From NCBI RefSeq assembly GCF_964355755.1, contig NC_092670.1, positions 6,473,001 to 6,537,000 on the forward strand: a stretch of DNA of 64,000 nucleotides. Reading direction: 5' to 3'. This document shows, piece after piece, positions 12,110 to 23,800 of the stretch. The notes beneath the pieces were generated by a model. It saw only the letters and a list, made by a program, of their open reading frames with translations, was not told the DNA's origin and did no database searches. A program made the position numbers and the translations under genes. The DNA comes from Antedon mediterranea. Lineage: Eukaryota; Echinodermata; Crinoidea; Comatulida; Antedonidae. Position 1 is the first letter of the stretch. The number at the start of each line of letters is the position of its first letter.

Positions 12110-13335
12110 ATAGGTGAGTGCATACTTTTATTAAAGCTACAAATTAACCTATTAAAACTAATTTGATCAGTTTACTTGCCAATACGTAATTTTTTTCAAA
12201 CGTGCTTTTCTAATTACGACTTCGGGGCTGCTTATGCTGTGCGTTCGATAAGAGGACCATTTCGTAAAACCCCCGATGGTTTACGATGCCACAATATTGC
12301 ACATCATCGCATTTGATTATTTTTATTCAAAAATTGAACATTTGGTAGCATAATTGTTATGTTTTATTATATAATATTAAATAATTTAAGTGTTTGGAAA
12401 AACTATTTGGTATCAAATGAAAGCCCATCAAATATTCCTTTTTTCCTCGTTTTTAGTCGCGTGGACGCGACTCTATAGTTCACTATGTCGGTCGGTCGGT
12501 CGGTCTGTCGGTCCGGTATCACTATGCGTTTTATCGCTTTCTGACCTTATCTTGATATCAGTTTAATCTAGCTAAGTCAGTATATTCCTTATGGCCAGGA
12601 ATCGATGTGGTTATGTTTTCACGGTGCGCAATAAAAAATTTCGCGGTCTACGCAAGATTTAAAAAAATCACGTTTGTAATCATATCTTGTGTGATAAGTG
12701 AAAGATTAACTAATTTCATTAGCACTGGAACTATTACAGGAGCGCAATCCCTTAAAAGCTAAGTTGGAATAGGATCTAGCTCACAAGATATAATCGGGAT
12801 GCCTTGATCAATTTCTCGATCTCCTCATCTGTGGTTGGTTCAAGAATAGACAGTTGACAGCTTAAAGGAGCACTTGTACTTGCACGCATGTAACGCATGC
12901 GTACGCGCACTTAAAATTTTCAAAATTTATTTTCGATGAAATAAGAGTACGTTTCAGGCAATTTTAAGCGTTTACAAAATTGCCATGAGTGCGCACTCTT
13001 TTTGCCCGATTTCTGTTTTCTTGACTTACTTTTCAACTCGAAATTTCGGTCAGTTGGTAGGTTGGTCGGTCGGTCGGTCGGTAAACACTAATGAGCACGC
13101 GACTGCAGCCATCTATATGGCCTTGTTTTTCTACAGAAGTGTATAATTTTATTAAAGCTATAAATTAACCTATTAAAACCAATTTGATCAATGCTAGCCA
13201 GTTTACTTGCCAATACGTAATTTTTTTCAAACGTGCTTTTTTAATTATGACTTCAGGGCTGTTTATGCTGTGCGTTCGTTAGGAGGACCATTTCGTAAAA
13301 CCCCCGATGGTTTACGATTGCACATCATCGCTTAA
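12110..13335. repeat. Direct repeat pair flanking a GGTC-ended element
   Basis: 12110-12313 (landmarks TTTATTAAAGCTACAAATTA, GCCAATACGTAATTTTTTTC, CCCCCGATGGTTTACGAT) is repeated in the same orientation at 13125-13333. Between them, 12460-13120 is bounded on the left by a CTATGTCGGTCGGTCGG tract and on the right by GGTTGGTCGGTCGGTC followed by CGCGACTGCAGCCATCTATA. That right end has another copy at 45203-45290. The layout looks like one insertion inside a duplicated repeat; no transposase was seen. Confidence 0.5.
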
Positions 13336-14948
13336 CCATTGTATTATCGCTGGAAACTTCAATTTCGTTCTTTTACGATCGACTTATAAATCGCACAGAT
13401 GCAAAACGAATAATATATCAATCTCAAGCCATAGGCATAATTCATAGCTTTAACCAATCTGCCCTAACCTTAATATAGGCCTAGACCAACAATGCAGGGA
13501 ATTTTTATCGGAACGGGCACCACCTAATATTATTATTGAATTATGGTAACCCCTCTGGATCTGATTCTCGTCCAAAAACACATTTTTTTTTGCAATTGCA
13601 ATTCTAAGATGGTGCCACAGCTCGAATAAATGTCGTGTTTGTTGTTTTAGTCTAAGACCTGGGTCAGATTTGTATGCATTTAATTTAGGAGAGAATATCT
13701 CAACTGTTATAGGATAATTTGACCCCAACAAACAACATGGAATGTGTGTCAAATTGTTCAGAATATACATATTTATATTCGGTCTAACACAACTTTTAGC
13801 GAAAAAATGACCGGAAATGCTTTTACTGACCTTTGACCCAAAAATGACCCAAAACACATTTTCGGGTTAAATTATTCTTTGAAATTCCAATGGACAAACT
13901 GTATGGTATTAAATGAAAGCATACACAATATGCTACCCATTGATACCCAACTTGTATTGACAATTTTTAATTATGAATTGTATGGAAAATGTGCATATTT
14001 TGATTATTTTTATACAAAAATTGAACATTTGGTAGCATAATTGTTATGTTTATTATATAATATTAAATAATTTAAGTGTTTGGAAAAACTATTTAGTATC
14101 AAATGAAAGCCCATAAAATATTCTATCCATTGCTACCCAACTTGTATTAAAAATCTTTAATTATGATGCTAATTTTGTGAAAAATGTGCATATTTTATTG
14201 ATTTTTGAAAAAATGAGTATACTAGATAGTGTAAATTTATTTTGGTTTATTTATAATATTAAATAATTCAAGTGTTCTTTTGGTGTCAAATTGTTCAGAA
14301 TATACATATTTATATTTGGTCTAACACAACTTTTAGCGAAGAAAATGACCGGAAATGCTTTTACTGACCTTTGACCCAAAAATGACCCAAAAACACATTT
14401 TCAGGTTAAATTATTCTTTAAAATGCCAAACTGTATGGTATCAAATGAAAGGATACACAATATGCTACCCATTGCTACCCAACTTGTATTGAAAATTTTT
14501 AATTATGAAGCTAATTGTATGGAAAATGTGCATATTTTGATTATTTTTAAACAAAAAATGAATATTTTGTAGCGTAATTGTTATGTTTATTAATATAATA
14601 TTAAATAATTTAAGTGTTTGGAAAAATTTATTTGGTATCAAATGAAAGCCCATAAAATATTCTATTCATTACTACCCAACTTGTATTAAAAATCTGTAAT
14701 TATGATGCTAATTTTGTTAAAATTGTGCATATTTTATAATTTTTTTTACTAAAATGAGTATATTAAATAGTGTAAATTTATTCTGGTTTATTTATATTTT
14801 TTTTGTTTTTTTTTTGTATTTTGTATTAATATTTGTCCTCAGTGAGGAAATTCGGATTAGGCCCTCCACGGACCCACGGCAGCCAGCAGTGCAGCGCCTA
14901 CCAGATTAGGCAATGAGAGTTAAAGCATCTTGCCTAAGGATGCAATTA

Positions 14949-15020
14949 GTATGGTACAGATAACCTCGAACCCATGCCTATCACATGCTAGTCCGATATT
15001 ACCATTACACCATCACTCTC
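14949..15020 (-). pseudogene. tRNA-like part of the chimeric SINE
   Basis: On the - strand, GAGAGTGATGGTGTAATGG resembles an A-box region (TGGTGTAATGG) and ATGGGTTCGAGGT a B box (GGTTCGA), at tRNA-like spacing. No complete cloverleaf is apparent. It lies immediately downstream of the 5S-derived head. Confidence 0.65.
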
Positions 15021-15027
15021 CAGTATA

Positions 15028-15141
15028 TACAGCACCCGCCACGATTTCTAGACGGTCTCCCATCCAGAACGCAACCGGGCCCAACGTTGCTTAACTTCGG
15101 TGATCTGACGAGAACCGGTGTTTCAACGCAGTATGGCCGTA
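15028..15141 (-). pseudogene. 5S rRNA-derived SINE head
   Basis: The + strand shows the reverse complement of recognisable 5S landmarks: ACAGCACCC (3' end), GACGGTCTCCCATCCA (the Box C-side helix), TTGCTTAACTTC and GATCTGACGAGA (internal promoter region), and GTATGGCCGTA (5' end). Length is about 114 nt against roughly 120 nt for 5S rRNA. Several substitutions and its fusion to a tRNA-like part make it a SINE promoter, not a working 5S gene. Confidence 0.8.
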
Positions 15142-15990
15142 TCTAATATTAACTAATTCAAGTGTTCTTTTGGTGTCAAATTGTTCAGAATATACATTAT
15201 TTATATTCGGTCTAACACCGAACAAATGTTTAATTATGAAGCTAATTGTATGGAAAAAAGGTAGCATATTGTGTATCATTTTTTAGTCAAAGGTCAGTAA
15301 AAGCATTTCCGGTCATTTTTTCGCTAAAAGTTGTGTTAGACCGAATATAAATATGTATATTCTGAACAATTTGACACCAAAAGAACACTTGAATTAGTTA
15401 ATATTATAAATAAACCAGAATAAATTTACACTATTTAATATACTCATTTTAGTAAATAAAATTATAAAATATGCACAATTTTAACAAAATTAGCATCATA
15501 ATTACAGATTTTTAATACAAGTTGGGTAGTAATGGATAGAATATTTAATGGGCTTTCATTTGATACCAAATAAATTTTTCCAAACACTTAAATTATTTAA
15601 TATTATATTAATAAACATAACAATTACGCTACAAAATATTCATTTTTTGTTTAAAAATAATCAAAATATGCACATTTTCCATACAATTAGCTTCATAATT
15701 AAACATTTTCAATACAAGTTGGGTAGCAATGGGTAGCATATTGTGTATCCTTTCATTTGATACCATACAGTTTGTCTATTGCCATTTTAAAGAATAATTC
15801 AAAGGAGATTGTCGAGATATAAGAACCACACATTTTTAACCATTGACCCCGATTTTGGGCATGTTCGTCCAGGATAGCGAATTTGGCACACATTCCATGT
15901 TGTTCGTTGGGGTCAAATTATCCTATAACAGTTGAGATATTCTCTCCTAAATTAAATGCATACAAATCTGACCCAGGTCCTAGACTATTT

Positions 15991-16547
15991 TTATTCTTCA
16001 TTTAGGCTTAGGCCTAAGGCAAATTTGGAAAAGATAACCAAGTGAATGTACTGATTCACTATCCTTCTTTAGTACTCGAAAAATGTAAATATACGTACAA
16101 CTGTTACATTGCATTCGGAACTACTTTAACACCATTTAAACCAATTTACATTGCATACGATCAATAGTAAATAATTAACATACGGATTCTGGTAAAAGGA
16201 ATGTATTATTAAAACTTGCCTGTTCAAGTTGGTGACAGATGTAGAGGTGCTTACCGTATACAAGTAGGCCTATACGTTTGTTTTATACACAGCTAGCATA
16301 ACGGGTCGGTGGAATGGGAGAGGTGAGTATAGACGCAAATTATATTTTAAAAAGATCATAGTATTTTAGGATTAAGATCTGGCCTATTACAGGTTTGCTT
16401 TTGGAAAGTTCAGTCTTTCTATTTTCTTTACACCACATGATACTAGGGCTGTCGTCGGGTGGTGTATAATGTGCATTGATCTCCAAATCACCTCTATATC
16501 TGCTTCTCTTCTTTTCGTTATTAAACACTTAATTAATAATAATAAGT
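15991..16547. other. Intergenic, nothing recognised
   Basis: AT-rich unique-looking sequence between the inverted satellite and the terminal-inverted-repeat element. No gene, RNA or repeat could be supported. Confidence 0.4.
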
Positions 16548-18966
16548 ATATGGGCAATTTCACAGTAACCTAGGCCGCAAGTGTCTCACAGGGTCAAAAA
16601 TTCGAAGTCCTTTTTTTACACATTTTCAATTAATTTTGAAACATACAGGTTTATATTTAATAAAAAATAATATTATAAAGCTACAACTATCCGGACATTT
16701 TCACAGTAATAGTAGGAATTTAGTAACTGGAAGAATTTTATTGAAAAATTTGGAAATCTACATCTCAATATTTTTTATTATAACACAAAAGTCACTGCTT
16801 ATTTGGCTAATATTTAATTACTAGTACAGAGTATCAATTAAAAAAATATACTCGCGCTTTATTTATATAAACATCATATGAGTGGAAAAATTGAATTTGT
16901 CTGAGAATTTTAACAATAAATGTTGAATAATTAGCCAACATTAGACTCAAATAAAAAATTTGTGGTATTATATAGCTACAAACACCATAAAACCAACTAA
17001 TTGCCACTTCTACAACTTACTGTGTTAACATTTTGTACTTTTTAAGCTTTACCATGATATAAACTGTAGTTTAACAAGGATTGTTCATTTGTGTCGGAGT
17101 GGACATTTTTGGACATGAATAACAGTATAAATAACTTAAAAATTTGTTATTATATTAAGCATGAATTCAATTTGCTATTTTATGCATAAGTACATGACAC
17201 CAATTGACACAAAACCAAAATGTACAACTATAACACTCATGACCACGCCTAAAACATCATCTGAGTAAGACAAAATTTAATTTGTCAGAGAATTTAACAA
17301 ACGTTTTATCCAAATGAAAAAAATAATGGTCCTACTATTCCATAAAGACATTAAAACCAACCAGTTGGCACTTCTAAAGTGTACAGTGTTAACATTTTGT
17401 ACTTTTTAAGCTTTACCATGAAAAAAACTGTCTTTTAATAAGAATTGTTAATTTGTGTCGGAGTGGACATTTTTTGGACATGAATAAACAGTATAAATAA
17501 TTAAAAACTTGTTAATTTTAAGCATGTTCAATAAATTCAATTTGCTATTTTATGCATTAGTACATGTCACAAAAAAAATGTACAACCATAACACTCATGA
17601 CCATGTCCAAAACATCATCTGAGTAAAACAAAATTGAATTTGTCAGAGAGTTTTAACAAACGTTCTATCCAAATATAAAAAATAATGGTCTTATCATAGC
17701 CAAACACCATAAAACCATCAGTTGGCATTTATCCATAAAGACATTAAAACCAACCAGTTGGCACTTCTAAAGTGTACAGTGTTAACATTTTGTACTTTTT
17801 AAGCTTTACCATGAAAAAAACTGTCTTTTAATAAGAATTGTTAATATGTGTCGGAGTGGACAATTTTTGGACATATTAAACAGGACATGAAAAACTTCAA
17901 TATTAAACATGTTAAATTTTTTTGGTGTTTTTTTTGCATTAAATACTTAAATTGATCACCTATAACAACCAGTATTATTAGTAATTCATAACTTTTGCCA
18001 TGGTGGCTTCAACTAGTTTAAAATTATTTTCTGAGAGGCTAAAATGCCACCTCGAAGCAGGTGCCGGTGGCTCGTTAATAATACTAAAAACACACTTAAA
18101 CAAGATTATTTTCACTTAAATAGCAATGACACAAACAGATAGAAATAAAATAACAATAACATTGTCTCATAGTTGTTACAAAATCAGCCATTTTACTTTG
18201 ATCAAATATGTGTGTCGGAGTGGACATTATGTGAACACCATATTAGAGTGCATTACAGTGAATTACTTGGGTTTAGAGACATTATATGTGCATTATATTA
18301 ATTGTAGTATGTCAGCTTATAATTTTTGCTGTGAATATTCAACTTTTTATATTATTAACATAAAAATTGATAATAGTTTATGAGGTGTCGGAGTGGACTT
18401 TTTTTTGGACGGACAGATTTCGATTCCCCGGCATTCAGCCAAATTGTCAGTTAAATATATTATTTAAGTTTTAATGTATGGTCAATCTTATTAGTGTTGT
18501 ATATAGATGAAAAACAGTAGACTTGCTTACTTATTTGCTCTGGATATAAGCCAACGTGTCGGAGTGGACATTTTGGACGGACAGAATTACAATAATGAAA
18601 ACAACAAAAAAGTTAAACATGTATACATTTCACACTCATTGTTTATACCTTATACGTTTGGGGGTAGATCAACCAATTTAAATGTACATAATTCATATAA
18701 ATATATATACATACAAACAACAACAATGCATTTCATAAAAATGATTTTTTGCAATGAGACACTCAATTTTGTTAAAAAACATGACATTTTTGGCCGCTGT
18801 AACAAAAGTTTTCATCGTAGCTCAATAAAATTTTTTTTGTAGTTTGCCCATCAGGTGCTTTATCAAAAATTACAAACTAAATTAGACAAATACAACCTGA
18901 TGAAGAGCTATTTGCTTATTTCTCAGTTATTACCGACGGCCTAGGTTACTGTGAAATTGCCCATAT
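16548..18966. mobile_element. 2.4-kb element with perfect 30-bp TIRs and internal motif array
   Basis: The ends 16548-16577 and 18937-18966 are exact reverse complements over 30 bp; the outer part reads ATATGGGCAATTTCACAGTA. Inside, GTGTCGGAGTGGAC occurs six times on the same strand at 17091, 17455, 17848, 18212, 18385 and 18556. The first three lie in 290-400-bp tandem units that also share CACTTCTA, AACATTTTGTACTTTTTAAG and CTTTACCATGA. The last three keep only the motif in otherwise different sequence. No transposase frame is present, so it is non-autonomous. The outermost ATAT could be target duplication or TIR. Superfamily not assigned. Confidence 0.8.
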
Positions 18967-19310
18967 GTTATATATATGGGTTACCAATACAGTAATAGGT
19001 TCATGGTTAGGCTGCTTCTTCTTTCGTGAAAGGTTGAGAAAAAGCCTTCAGCCGTGTACTATTGTACACATGCACAATAGGCCTACAAATATCTCTGACG
19101 CCATATTTTATGCCTAACTAATGTGTTTTTGTTTTCATTTCAATTCATTTAGCTGTTATACTTATGCATACAAAAAATATGAAACAATAACAAATCTTTA
19201 ATATTTACGATTACCACGCTCCCGTAAAATAGTCAAATGAGCTTGTACGTGTATATATTTTTCATTACGAACATTTTAAGCATATTAATAGTATAGGTTC
19301 AATGCCATTT
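18967..19310. other. Intergenic, nothing recognised
   Basis: AT-rich sequence between two mobile-element fragments; nothing supportable was seen. Confidence 0.4.
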
Positions 19311-19460
19311 TTAAAGGATTTATTTGTTACTTTTTATGTGATTCTTTTTCATAAAGGTTCTGATGAGGCCTAATTCTAAGGTGTGGTATTCACGATAATT
19401 TGCTTTTACAAATTTTGAGTGGAAATAAAAGATAGATACGTACGAAAGGCAACTAGTGCC
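19311..19460 (-). mobile_element. Partial third copy of the 283-1110 foldback arm
   Basis: AAAGGATTTATTTGTTACTT, ATGTGATTCTTTTTCAT, AGGCCTAATTCTAAGGTGTG and GTATTCACGATAA, then GGCAACTAG, follow the order seen at 980-1105 and inverted at 283-430. Only one arm is present. Confidence 0.6.
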
Positions 19461-20666
19461 GTATTTTGTATCAATAATATAATAAAGAAATATGAAAATT
19501 TGACTTGTAGTTTTGTTAATACACTGTGCTCAAGTGGACTCAATTTGGCGACAGGGGAGCACAGTTATATGAAATAGAAATAAGTCACTGAATTTTAATA
19601 TCTTTTTGTACTTCACTGGTGTCAAATTTGGTTCACTGGACCGGTTACCGTAGTACTATTTCCTCTGCCATGAGTACTACGTGTTGTTGTCTTAAAAATG
19701 TATCTCTACATATTGTCGATTTTAATTCTCCTAATCGAACACTTTTTTCCTTTTTCCTGAACTTTTTTTTTGTCTGTGATTTCCTCTACCACCGGAAGGA
19801 AATATGAACACAGGCCTAATACAAACGTTTCAAATTAGAATACAATCAATTACACAAACGTTAGAAAAGGATTTATGGAATTGTATTTAACTGTATTTTT
19901 GTTTTATTGCTACTGAAAACATCATATACATAAGGGATCATGTCAAAATGATTACATTGTAGTTACTGCAGTAACTATTTTGTTTTTTTTACTGCAATCG
20001 TATTATTTTAGTTTGTTCCAATTTTTGGGAATCAGTCACTGCATCAATGTATGTTTATCCCCAACAGATTGCTTATTTTGTAATCTTATTTCAATGAATT
20101 GTGTAGATACTTGGGTTAATTTTATTTCCGGTGACCTATCTATTAATTAAGATTCAGTATGTCCTAGGAAGCATGTTATTTCATAAAAATAACTCAGATT
20201 TATGCTGTGCTTGACAGTTATTGTAACATTTATACAAGCCGTTCCTTGAAACGAAGAAATGCAATTCTATCACAACTTTTTACTGTTTTATTTTAAAATG
20301 TGTTTTTTTTCTTTTCAATTGCTGTTGCAAAGTTAGTACTTGTTTTTGTTTAAAAATAAGGTTTGTAATAGCGTTGAGTCAAAACACTGTTAAAAAAGTG
20401 TTGTTCCAAATAAATATGATTATTATTATTATAAATAGTGTTTTATAAAGACTACAGTTATTACCGCGTAAACATGGTAACGAAAAAAACACGGTAATTT
20501 GTTTCTATTGATTGTCGTTGTATTTGTATTAACCAATGCATTAATGACAACTATAAAGCAGAAATAAACCACTTTTGAAAATAAGGCTTAACGATCATCG
20601 TTCATACTTTATCGCAAATATCAAAAAACATAATATCTAATTCTTTTTTCAATCTCTTCCCAACAG
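19461..20666. other. Region upstream of the first NXPE-like gene
   Basis: The promoter and any non-coding first exon of the 20775-27195 gene should lie here or further left, because the exon holding the start codon is preceded by a splice acceptor (CTTCCCAACAG at 20656-20666). No specific promoter motif could be defended. The sequence is AT-rich with a small (ATT)n run near 20419. Confidence 0.4.
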
Positions 20667-20840
20667 ATGTTACGGATAAAAAGAAACCTGCCACTGCTCA
20701 TGCATTTAAATTAAATAAATCAATAATCCGTCCGCCACATGACGCCTGATTGAGTGAACCATTATTATCAAAAAATGGCCTGGAAATCGAAAATTGTTGT
20801 TGTATTGATCATAGTTTGGTTTGCATTAATTGTCCAATAC
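20667..20840 (+). CDS. NXPE copy 1, exon with 5'UTR end and start codon
   Basis: Acceptor CTTCCCAACAG ends at 20666. The 108 nt of leader contain no in-frame extension, and ATG is at 20775. The coding part is 22 codons of signal-anchor sequence and ends at a consensus donor (TAC|GTAAGT). The paralogue's first coding exon is also exactly 22 codons with the same phase, which supports both starts. Confidence 0.85.
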
Positions 20841-23800
20841 GTAAGTATGGTTACATCGATAAAACATTATTAATAGGCCTATTATAATTGTTTTCTAATT
20901 CTTAATTAAAGTAATAAAATGTAACACTGTGTGCCCACTATTCCGTCCCTATCCACTTCAACTGTTCATTTCAAGAATAATAAGTAATGATACGGTAATC
21001 AATTTCGTCTTGCCAGATTTTCTTTATTTTATATATTCATGTTTGGTTTATAAACCGAGGTAAACATTGTTGTCAAAATTAAATTTGGTTTTTCCGGTTC
21101 CTGAAAGAGTGACTGAATGTTATTTTAAAGATAACTTATTGTAAATACTTCTTAAAACGCCAGTAAATTACGGAGAGGTTAGAAACAATAACAGTTTAGA
21201 CAACAATGGTCAACGCTTTAATATTATATTTGTCCAATTGCATGTTAACTTCAACCAATCGAATTTAATTTTTACCTTATTTAAGAATGATATATTATAC
21301 CATTTCATAATTATAGTTTTATTATTTTGATTAGAATACCAACTTCATTATACCAGGGCACATATCATACATCATTCCAAAACCAAAGCATTACAATAGT
21401 AACAGAGTAAGTAGTTTAAACACATGTTTATTTGTGTAGTAGTACTAGTAATTAATAATTAATAATTAGAAAATCGAAATTAATAACCGCTATGATGTCA
21501 AATCGGATCTCCCTGTGTTTTTGTATAGAGTTAAAAAAAAAGTAGGACCTACATGGGCCTAAAGTGTTGAATTATTAACCATGTACACAATAGCAGTAAG
21601 ACAATTGTTTATAATTTCACTTAAATCTTAAAGCTCAGGTAGAGGCATGAATTTTAAATATAATATCTGGTCAAATGTACTTAAATCAATATGTGTCACA
21701 GAAATCAAGACAAAAAACACATGAATTTCCCTTAAAATTACCAAATACACAATTTTGGCAAAATTCTGTTATAAACGCCAGACAGACTTTTTTATGATAA
21801 ATATAATATAATTATGTTTTTAAAACATAAAAAATACAACATTTAAAAGTACGAAAATTAGTAAAATAACAAGACACGAGTCTTTGAAACCTCTAAAAAC
21901 TACATCTGATGCTAATTACATTTTATTAATTAAACAGATCATTTCAGAATCAACTTTGAAGAATTATTCTGCGACGGAAGTGTATACAAATAGGTCTGAG
22001 TTTAAACATGCAGTACTAACAACAAATAAACCCAGAAGTACTATTCGTAACCTTATAGTATCCCTGACAGAGAACGTAGGAATGATTGATCTTATTAAAA
22101 CCACCTTTCAGCTGAAGAATCCAAATAGAACTGTTAAAGTCGGTGATTACTTTAATGTGACTATCGAGGCCCGTGATAGAAATGGTCGCCATCGCAAGAA
22201 GGGAGGAGATTTCTTGTTTGCAAGTATCAAAAGTAATAAAGGCAACTCGGCAGGAAAAGTAACAGACTTCAACAACGGGACATATGAAATAGTTTTCTTT
22301 GCCGGTTGGCCTGGCATTATCAGTATCGCGGTTGTCCTTGTACACCCGTCTGAGGCGGTAGATTATATCGAACAAGAAGTGTGGCCTATGAAGGAAAGAA
22401 TTGTATGGCAAGGGCGTTTCCAGACCGCCAATGCCAGTCAAATAACAACGTGCAGATTTCGTGATGATGTCTTGCTGAATTCATGTAATTATAGCTACCC
22501 ATTGGCTATTGGAAAGACGGCTTTCTACTGTGATAAGCCAGATCAAATTCCGTGTAACAAACTGATCAATCTTAAATCAGATGGCGATTACGTTAATAAA
22601 AAGTTTTCCAAATTCTATAACTCTCATCAAACTCTTTTCAACGGGTAAGTATGATATATTGTCGCTTCGTTAAATATAACAGTCAATCTTTCAACTCATA
22701 ACATATTTTCAACAATCCACCTCATAAATATTCATTATTTGTATATTAATGTATGGTCATGATATGGGACCGGTTTAGACTTCGTTATTTATACGGATAA
22801 GTCCGTTTCTACCAACCAAAGGTAGCGTTAATGATGTCCAAAGGCAATCTAAAAACAGGATGCTGAGCTCCAGAGATAAAAGAGTTTATCAGTTTATCTT
22901 GCAAAGAGAGGAACTCTTAACAGTCCTTTGTTCTTATATCCGGCTGCGACAGTACTATGTACATATTCTCCGTGGCGCGCGGTGCCTGTTGTGGTGTTGG
23001 TGTGTAACTGATCGTGTCACAGCCAGATATAAGATCAAATGACTGTTACGAGTTCCTATCTTGGCAAGGCAAACTGAAATGTCCTATTTTTACAATATCT
23101 TGATGAAACCCATCAATATGCTGATATATAAAATGGAATGCTATGGCATACGTGGTATTGTGTTAGACTGGTTCAGGAGTTACCTAAACCACAGAACTCA
23201 GTATGTTACTATTGAATCACACAAATCAATAAAAAGAGAAGTAAAAGTTGGTGTTTCACAGGGATCTATCATTGGCCCATTGCTATTTTTGTTATTTATA
23301 AATGACATATTTTGTGTAAGCAAAGTTGTCGAACTTATTATATTCGCGGACGATACAAACCTATTCCTCAAACATAATGACCCCATAGTTGCATGTAATA
23401 TACTAAACTGCGAATTACAACGACTAACCACTTGGTTTAGAGCTAACAAACTCTCAATTAATACAAATAAAACTAAATATATAATCTTTAGAGGGCGCCA
23501 GAATTTAACCGACTTCACAGACATGCAACTATACGTAAATAACACCACACTCGAAGAAGTAACCCATATCAAATTCTTAGGAGTTACCTTAGACAAATTT
23601 TTGTCCTTCTGTACCCATATTGATGGCATTGCAAACAAAGTTTCAAAGATAATAGGAATTCTGAATAAATTAAAGTATTTTTTACCATATATGACTCTAT
23701 TGCAAATTTATAAATCTATAATCCTTCCCCATTTAACGTATGCAATAGTAGTATGGGGCTCCTTCGGACCAAGTAAATTAAACCGACTTCACATCCTCCA

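Larger units (their letters stand above)
14795..15142 (-). mobile_element. Chimeric 5S rRNA/tRNA-derived SINE (AmnSINE1-like layout)
   Basis: Read on the - strand, the element starts with a 5S rRNA-like head (15141-15028), continues with a tRNA-like part (15020-14949), then a body containing CTGCACTGCTGGCTGCCGTG, and ends in an A-rich tail near 14795-14830. The neighbouring satellite unit at 14241-14275 provides an uninterrupted version of the site (TTTATTTATAATATTAA), which fixes the insertion limits. 5S-plus-tRNA chimeric heads are known from AmnSINE1 and other DeuSINEs; assignment to that superfamily is inference from layout. Confidence 0.75.
13650..15990. repeat. Inverted, partly tandem satellite (~480-540-bp units)
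   Basis: Forward units at about 13738-14270 and 14285-14790 share CAAATTGTTCAGAATATACA, GACCGGAAATGCTTTTACTG, GGTATCAAATGAAAG and GCTACCCAACTTGTATT. The same series is reverse-complemented at about 15285-15990. The near-identity of 14465-14653 and 15548-15736 on opposite strands indicates a recent inversion or duplication. The outermost shared word is the GACCCAGGTC region at about 13660 and 15975. A related fragment lies at 12330-12440. The centre is interrupted by the SINE at 14795-15142. Open frames here are repeat-derived. Confidence 0.75.

Noticed and set aside
13450-13857. 135-codon open frame on the - strand
   Set aside because: It overlaps the inverted satellite, its words recur in other units with stops, and it has no domain. 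Repeat-derived.
15028-15141. Functional 5S rRNA gene
   Set aside because: Too many substitutions in conserved positions, and fused to a tRNA-like segment and A-rich tail, so it is a SINE head.
14465-15736. Two nearly identical 62-codon frames on opposite strands
   Set aside because: The identity reflects the inverted satellite arms, not a duplicated gene.
18126-18842. Open frames of 85 and 111 codons inside the 2.4-kb TIR element
   Set aside because: AT-rich composition, the motif array runs through them, and no transposase motif is visible.
22016-22441. 141-codon frame antisense to NXPE copy 1 exon 3
   Set aside because: A shadow of a well-supported exon on the + strand; no splice or domain support.
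23198-23638. 146-codon frame antisense to the LINE reverse transcriptase
   Set aside because: A shadow of the retroelement coding frame.
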